This document shows positions 59,790 to 64,000 of a stretch of DNA of 64,000 nt, one piece after another. Position numbers and translations under genes: made by a program. The stretch's first letter is position 1. Every line of letters starts with the position of its first letter. The stretch is from CAWHYG01 sp963833505 (GTDB lineage: Bacteria > Eisenbacteria > RBG-16-71-46 > CAIMUX01): NCBI GenBank assembly GCA_963833505.1, contig CAWHYG010000007.1, forward strand, positions 496,001 through 560,000. The letters are read 5' to 3'. Under the pieces are notes generated by a model that was given only the letters and a program-made list of their open reading frames with translations, was not told where the DNA came from and ran no database searches.

Positions 59790-61022
59790 TCACCCTCGAG
59801 GTCTCCGATAGCTGGGCCGCGATCCCGCCGTCAAGGAAATGCCGCCGCCGGCCGCTCCCGGATCATTCGCGGAGCCCGCAAGCTGCTCGATCGCCTGCGA
59901 CGCGATCCGTTCCGGAGTGATCTCCCGCAGGCAGCGCCAGTGTCCCAGCCAGCACCGGTTTCGTCCGTGGACGCTGCACGGACGACAGGGCAGCTCATCC
60001 GCGGCCAGAATTTGATCCCGCGGTCCCGCCGGGACGAATCCGAAGGCCGGCACCGTCGAACCGAAGAGCGCCAGCACGGGGACGCCGAGCGCCGTCGCGA
60101 GGTGCATCGGCCCGGAATCATTGGAAACGACCAGAGCCGCCTGCGCCAGCGCCGCCTTGAGCGGTCCAAGCGGAAGACGAAGGATCGGCAGGCCCGACGG
60201 CATCTCCCAACCGTGCCCCGTCGCGTCTCGAAGCTCACGATCCGTGCTCACCGGAGACCCGTCAACCGGGCTCCCGGACGAACGGCGACCCCCACTCACC
60301 CTGGCCGGGCCGCCCGCCGGACTCGGCAGACCGGCGTCGCCCTCCGGCGGCACCGCCAGCCACACCGGAATTCCCTCAGCCCGGATCCGCAGCGCGGCCT
60401 CGATCAGGGCGCTCGCGGGGACTTCCTTGGTTTTCCGGGAGGCGCCGATCAGGAGGGCCACCGACGGTTTTCCGGCACCGGCGAGCTCCCACACTTCCGG
60501 GGCCAGCGCTCGCGCCTCCGCCAGATCCTCCTCGGTCGCGTGCACGATCGGCCGGTAACGTTCGATCGGCAACTCGGCCGCTTCCGCATAGCGCTCGATG
60601 GCGTGCGGGATCCTCGGGCGCGGAAACCGATCGCCCCAGAAGACGACCCAACGCCGTTCGGCCGATCGCGCGCGCAGCGAACGCGCCGGTCCCAGCCGGC
60701 GCGCGAGCCGCTTCGAGCCCGGCGTGCCTTGGAGGTCAATCACGCGATCGAAGACGCGGGTGGTCGCCGAGGCGCCCAGCGCTTCGATCTCCTGGCGCGG
60801 GTAGAGCCGCTCCACGCCGGGAAGGCCTCGAAGGATCGGGAGGTACCGTTCCTCGGTCGCGACTTCCACACTGCGAAACCGGTGCGCCAGCGCATCCACG
60901 ATTCCCGTGGTCAGCACGACGTCGCCGAGCGAGTGATAGCGCAAAACGAGGATTCGCCCGGCACGAGAATCGAAAGTCGGAGGAGGCCCCGCCGGAGCGC
61001 CCGGAATCCGATCTCCGCTCAC
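59790..61022 (-). CDS. ADP-heptose:LPS heptosyltransferase-like (GT9) protein
   Basis: 410 residues from a GTG at 61022. GT9 fold: N-terminal ILVLRYHSLGDVVLTTGIVD, AHRFRSVEVATEERYLPILR, DRVIDLQGTPGSKRLARRLG; C-terminal nucleotide-sugar domain LVVSNDSGPMHLATALGVPV LALFGST, and CRPCSVHGRNRC WLGHWRCL near the end. It transfers heptose or another sugar in LPS core or surface polysaccharide. A Gly/Ser/Pro-rich insert lies at about 228-270. Consistent with the LptE-like gene, it supports an LPS-bearing outer membrane. Confidence 0.9.
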   Translation of the reverse strand: MSGDRIPGAPAGPPPTFDSRAGRILVLRYHSLGDVVLTTGIVDALAHRFRSVEVATEERYLPILRGLPGVERLYPRQEIEALGASATTRVFDRVIDLQGTPGSKRLARRLGPARSLRARSAERRWVVFWGDRFPRPRIPHAIERYAEAAELPIERYRPIVHATEEDLAEARALAPEVWELAGAGKPSVALLIGASRKTKEVPASALIEAALRIRAEGIPVWLAVPPEGDAGLPSPAGGPARVSGGRRSSGSPVDGSPVSTDRELRDATGHGWEMPSGLPILRLPLGPLKAALAQAALVVSNDSGPMHLATALGVPVLALFGSTVPAFGFVPAGPRDQILAADELPCRPCSVHGRNRCWLGHWRCLREITPERIASQAIEQLAGSANDPGAAGGGISLTAGSRPSYRRPRG

Positions 61023-61140
61023 CAGCTTCCGCTCCCGCTCACCGGTTCAGTGCCCCGTCGGCCGATGCCAGATCCCCGCTCAACGGCTTCCGCTCCCGCT
61101 GGCCGGTCCAGGTCCCCGGCGGTCGATGTTCGTTCTCCGC
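61017..61140 (-). repeat. Duplicated ~61-bp unit spanning the heptosyltransferase start
   Basis: Two copies (about 61017-61077 and 61078-61138) and the edge of a third, each beginning CGCTCA(C/A)C on the plus strand and containing GCTTCCGCTCCCGCT. On the minus strand the unit includes GTGAGCGG, which is the actual start codon region of the gene (GTG at 61022). A further near-copy of that start lies upstream and leads nowhere. Confidence 0.8.
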
Positions 61141-61503
61141 TCACCAGTGCCCGGCCTCCGCGAAGGCCTGTTCAAAGTTGTAGACGCCGGAAAAGTCGTT
61201 CATGCCGTCCTCGTCGGTCTTCCCGAGAAGCTCTCCTTCGACGAGCTGGAAGACGATCCGTCCCACGTCTTCGGTGTCGTTGAGACCCCAGTGCCGAAGC
61301 ACCATCAAGGACGTGGGGCCGTATTCCTCGAGCGTCATGAGGCGGAACCCCTCGAGCAGCTCACGTCCGGAGACGTGGCCTTCACGTTGCAGCCGGTGGC
61401 GCGTGAAGTCGAGCGCGCGGATGACCCAGAAATACGCCTCGGGCCGATACCGGCCGGAGGCGTCCGCCAGCGCCTCGATTTTCGTGATCAACTTCGAATC
61501 CAT
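61141..61503 (-). CDS. Minf_1886 family protein
   Basis: 120 residues; ATG at 61503 with GGAG 8 nt upstream. Contains YRPEAYFWVIRALDFTRHRL, HVSGRELLEGFRLMTLEEYG and TEDVGRIVFQLVEGELLGKT, diagnostic for this small conserved family found in Verrucomicrobia, Planctomycetes and FCB-like bacteria. No catalytic motif is known and its role is unknown. It lies between nadB and the heptosyltransferase on the same strand. Confidence 0.85.
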   Translation of the reverse strand: MDSKLITKIEALADASGRYRPEAYFWVIRALDFTRHRLQREGHVSGRELLEGFRLMTLEEYGPTSLMVLRHWGLNDTEDVGRIVFQLVEGELLGKTDEDGMNDFSGVYNFEQAFAEAGHW

Positions 61504-61655
61504 GATGCCACTCCAGATCCGGCCTGCCGCGCCAGCCCTGCTCCGTTGCCCCGCAATCCCCCGCCGTCTTGGATCTCCTCGTTCCGCTTACCGCTTTCCG
61601 TCCGCGAGCCGAGCCTCGGGCCGCGTTCCCGACAGTCCTGACCCGCCCCGGTCAG

Positions 61656-63353
61656 TCAGCTGTTCGAGTCCGCACGCCGATCCTCAGGCCCGTGTTTCCG
61701 AGCGTCCCCAGGCCGCACGATCTCCGCGTTCCCGCCGGCGTCGAACGAGGCTGGACGCACCGGCGGCGTGAGGACCGAGTCCCCGGCGAAGCGGGCATCG
61801 TCGCGCTCCGGATGATCCTCGTTGTAGTGGAGGCCGCGGGATTCGCGCCGGCCGCGGGCGCATCGGACGATCAGCTCCGCCACCAGGGAGAGGTTCCGCA
61901 GCTCGATCAGATCCCGGTCGAGGACGAAGTCCCAGTAGTAGCTCTCGATGCTTCTCCGGAAGATCTCGAGGTAGCGCGCCGCCAACGCGAGACGGTGGTC
62001 GTTCCGGACGATGCCGACGAAGTCCCACATGAGCCGGCGGACCAGGTCCCAATGGGCGTCGATGAGCACGGTCTCGCGCGGGAGCGTGGCGGTTCCCACG
62101 TCCCAGGAGGGCAGCGTCCGCGGCGCCGTCAGGTGAGGGAGATCGGCGCAGGCCGTGGCCGCGGCGCGTTCGCCCGTGACCAGCGCTTCGAGCAGGGAAT
62201 TGCTCGCGAGGCGATTGGCGCCGTGGAGGCCGATGAAGGCCGTCTCCCCCGCCGCATAGAGTCCGACCAGATCGGTCCGCCCGTCGAGATCGGCCACCAC
62301 CCCACCGCATTGGTAGTGCGCGGCCGGCACGACCGGGATCGGCTCACGGGTGATGTCGATCCCGAAGCCGGCGCAGGTTTCGTAGATGGTCGGGAAACGA
62401 TCCTTGATCTGCGCCGCATCCAGATGCTCCAGGTGCAACAGCACGTGATGCTCGCCCCGTCGCTTCATCTCGCCGTCGATCGCGCGGGCCACGGCATCCC
62501 GGGGCGCGAGGTCTCCCAGCGGATGGCCGGTCCGGAGCCGTTCGCCCGAAATGGTGGTGAGATAGGCGCCTTCGCCGCGGACGGCCTCGGAAATGAGAAA
62601 CGACTTGGCCTCGATCCGGGCCTGCGGATCGTAGAGACAGGTGGGATGGAACTGGACGAATTCGAGATTCGCCACGCGGCAGCCGGCCCGCCACGCCATG
62701 GCGATGCCGTCGCCGGTGGCCACGTCCGGGTTCGAGGTGTAGCGATAGACCTTGCCGCAGCCGCCGGTGGCCAGAACCGTGGCGCGGGCTGAAATCGGCC
62801 GGATCTGCCTTGAGGCGCAGTCGAGGACATAGGCGCCGAGACAGCGACCTCCCGCCGCGCTTCCCGCCGGGCGGCGCTCGGTGATGAGATCGACGGCCAC
62901 ATGGTTGGCGCGAAGCTCGATGGCCGGATGCTCGAGGCATCGGGCGAGAAGCGCCTCCATGATCGCCTTCCCGGTGGCGTCGCGAGCATGGACGACCCGG
63001 CGCTGCGAATGCCCGCCCTCGCGGCCCAGCTCATAGTCTCCCCCGGGCCGATGCGCGAAGACGGCGCCCAGCTCTTCGAGCCGCCGGATCGCAGCGGGGC
63101 CGTTCTCGACCACGAATCGCACCGCCTCCGGATGGCAAAGGCCCACCCCGCAGGCCAGCGTGTCCTGGATGTGATCCTCGAACCGATCCTTGGCGCTGAC
63201 GACGGCGGCGATCCCTCCCTGGGCCCAGGAGGTGTTGGCGTTCATCGGGTCCCGCTTGGCCAGGATTCGGACCGATCCGTGGTCCGCCGCGCGAAGAGCG
63301 AAGCCGAGCCCGGCCAGACCGCAGCCAATGACCAGGAAGTCTACTTTTTCCAT
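61656..63353 (-). CDS. nadB: L-aspartate oxidase
   Basis: 565 residues from the ATG at 63353 (MEKVDFLVIGCGLAGLGFAL); upstream in-frame codons are not family-like. Oxidises L-aspartate to iminoaspartate, first step of de novo NAD synthesis, with FAD. Motifs: GCGLAGL dinucleotide site, MNANTSWAQGGIAAV, GREGGHSQRRVVHARDATGK, RAGCRVANLEFVQFHPTCLY, and the FAD-binding GLYAAGETAFIGLHGANRLA SNSLLE. nadA and nadC are not in the window. Confidence 0.95.
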   Translation of the reverse strand: MEKVDFLVIGCGLAGLGFALRAADHGSVRILAKRDPMNANTSWAQGGIAAVVSAKDRFEDHIQDTLACGVGLCHPEAVRFVVENGPAAIRRLEELGAVFAHRPGGDYELGREGGHSQRRVVHARDATGKAIMEALLARCLEHPAIELRANHVAVDLITERRPAGSAAGGRCLGAYVLDCASRQIRPISARATVLATGGCGKVYRYTSNPDVATGDGIAMAWRAGCRVANLEFVQFHPTCLYDPQARIEAKSFLISEAVRGEGAYLTTISGERLRTGHPLGDLAPRDAVARAIDGEMKRRGEHHVLLHLEHLDAAQIKDRFPTIYETCAGFGIDITREPIPVVPAAHYQCGGVVADLDGRTDLVGLYAAGETAFIGLHGANRLASNSLLEALVTGERAAATACADLPHLTAPRTLPSWDVGTATLPRETVLIDAHWDLVRRLMWDFVGIVRNDHRLALAARYLEIFRRSIESYYWDFVLDRDLIELRNLSLVAELIVRCARGRRESRGLHYNEDHPERDDARFAGDSVLTPPVRPASFDAGGNAEIVRPGDARKHGPEDRRADSNS

Positions 63354-63487
63354 ACAGTTAGAACCTGCCAGGCGCCCGCCGGGGCGCTGCATATTTGGGT
63401 TCAGCGCAGTATAGGCCCGTCCGATAAGGAGAACAAAAGGGAAAGCCCAGCCGGGATTCTCCGCGCGGTTCCGGAGGAGGTCCATCC

Positions 63488-64000
63488 ATGTCGCACCCTG
63501 CCCGCCCGGCCACCGGCGCCATTCTGGCCGGAATCCTCTTGTCGCTCCTTTGCGGTTGCAACCATGCCCTCGTGCCGCGCTCCGTCGTCACCGTCGTGAG
63601 CGCGAACCAGAACCAGCCCCTTCAAAGCGACGTGCTCAAGCAGCCCACGGACAGCACGACGGCGGTGGCGGATGACGCCATCACGGTGGAACTCCAGAAT
63701 CGGCCCGCTGACTCGGAGCTGTCGCTCACGCCGGGTGGACCGTTCGGGACCGTCTTCCTGGACACCTACCAGGTGACCTTCCAGAGCGACGAGGCCATCC
63801 CATCCGTGTCCGGAGCCCTGGGGTGGACGGTCGACACCGGGTCGACGGTGACCGGCGAGATCGTCATCGTTCCGGCGGTCCTGAAGACGGAGCCTCCCCT
63901 GGTCGGGCTGGACCAGCAGGGAGAGATCCAGGCGGTGGCGCACATCGTCATCACGGGCCATGAGGCGAACTCCCAGAAGCCGATCCATGTCGAGACGGAC
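63488..64000 (+). CDS. Lipoprotein, 5' part, unknown function
   Basis: Starts with ATG at 63488 after GGAGGAGG and runs off the right edge (171 codons seen). Signal peptide GAILAGILLSLLCGC with lipobox LCGC (Cys about residue 24). The mature part has strand-prone segments (ITVELQNRPADSELSLTPGG; TYQVTFQSDEAIPSVSGALG; EIQAVAHIVITGHEANSQKP). No family recognised. It is divergent from nadB, with 134 bp between the two starts. Confidence 0.75.
   Translation, partial: MSHPARPATGAILAGILLSLLCGCNHALVPRSVVTVVSANQNQPLQSDVLKQPTDSTTAVADDAITVELQNRPADSELSLTPGGPFGTVFLDTYQVTFQSDEAIPSVSGALGWTVDTGSTVTGEIVIVPAVLKTEPPLVGLDQQGEIQAVAHIVITGHEANSQKPIHVETD

Overview
The window is G+C-rich (about two thirds by eye) and comes from a diderm bacterium. 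Envelope genes include an LptE-like LPS-assembly lipoprotein, an ADP-heptose-type glycosyltransferase, an outer-membrane barrel protein and several lipoproteins. Two secreted proteins end in FlgD-Ig-like / type-IX-like C-terminal modules, and many genes start with GTG or TTG. Together this suggests an uncultured FCB-group lineage such as Candidatus Eisenbacteria or a relative. That placement is inference; no rRNA gene is present.

Layout. 1-8.3 kb: 3' end of a sigma-54 activator, a methyltransferase, then lptE-like / holA / trxA / secreted thioredoxin-like protein and an M16 peptidase. 8.4-19.6 kb, mostly minus strand: TPR membrane protein, FAD oxidoreductase plus DUF362 protein, a 185-bp MITE-like element, a two-gene SNF2-helicase cassette, a barrel protein, a Xer recombinase and uvrC. 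19.8-24.2 kb: a secreted double beta-propeller gene cut by an ISL3-type insertion sequence with a perfect 8-bp target duplication. 24.3-38.4 kb: an accessory, defence-like region beginning beside tRNA-Arg(CCU). It holds a type I restriction-modification operon (hsdM-hsdS-AlbA_2 gene-hsdR), DUF4145 and DUF4209 proteins, a Phd/RelE toxin-antitoxin pair, a nucleotidyltransferase and several gene remnants. 38.4-53 kb: housekeeping genes (apt, pcm, surE, merR-like, gpsA, plsY, der, DUF512, miaA, mutL) and three tRNAs. 53-64 kb: a MacB/LolCDE-type ABC exporter, a HEAT-like repeat lipoprotein, an IS200-type element, secreted proteins, a heptosyltransferase, a Minf_1886 protein, nadB and the start of a lipoprotein gene.

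Two window-wide patterns stand out. First, five single-base expansions of short homopolymers break otherwise well-conserved genes: holA, gpsA, hsdR twice, and the gene at 24544. Removing one base at each site restores a full-length frame. Since holA and gpsA are normally essential or important, sequence error is the leading explanation and the four genes should be read as possibly intact. Second, many gene junctions carry degenerate short tandem duplications, usually at the 5' end of a gene and in two cases copying its own start-codon region. These give several proteins long low-complexity ends.

The best candidates for something undescribed are the overlapping pair of a Tudor/CarD-like SNF2 helicase and a zinc-ribbon partner (12290-15633), and the type I restriction operon carrying an AlbA_2 gene between hsdS and hsdR and followed by DUF4145 and DUF4209 genes.
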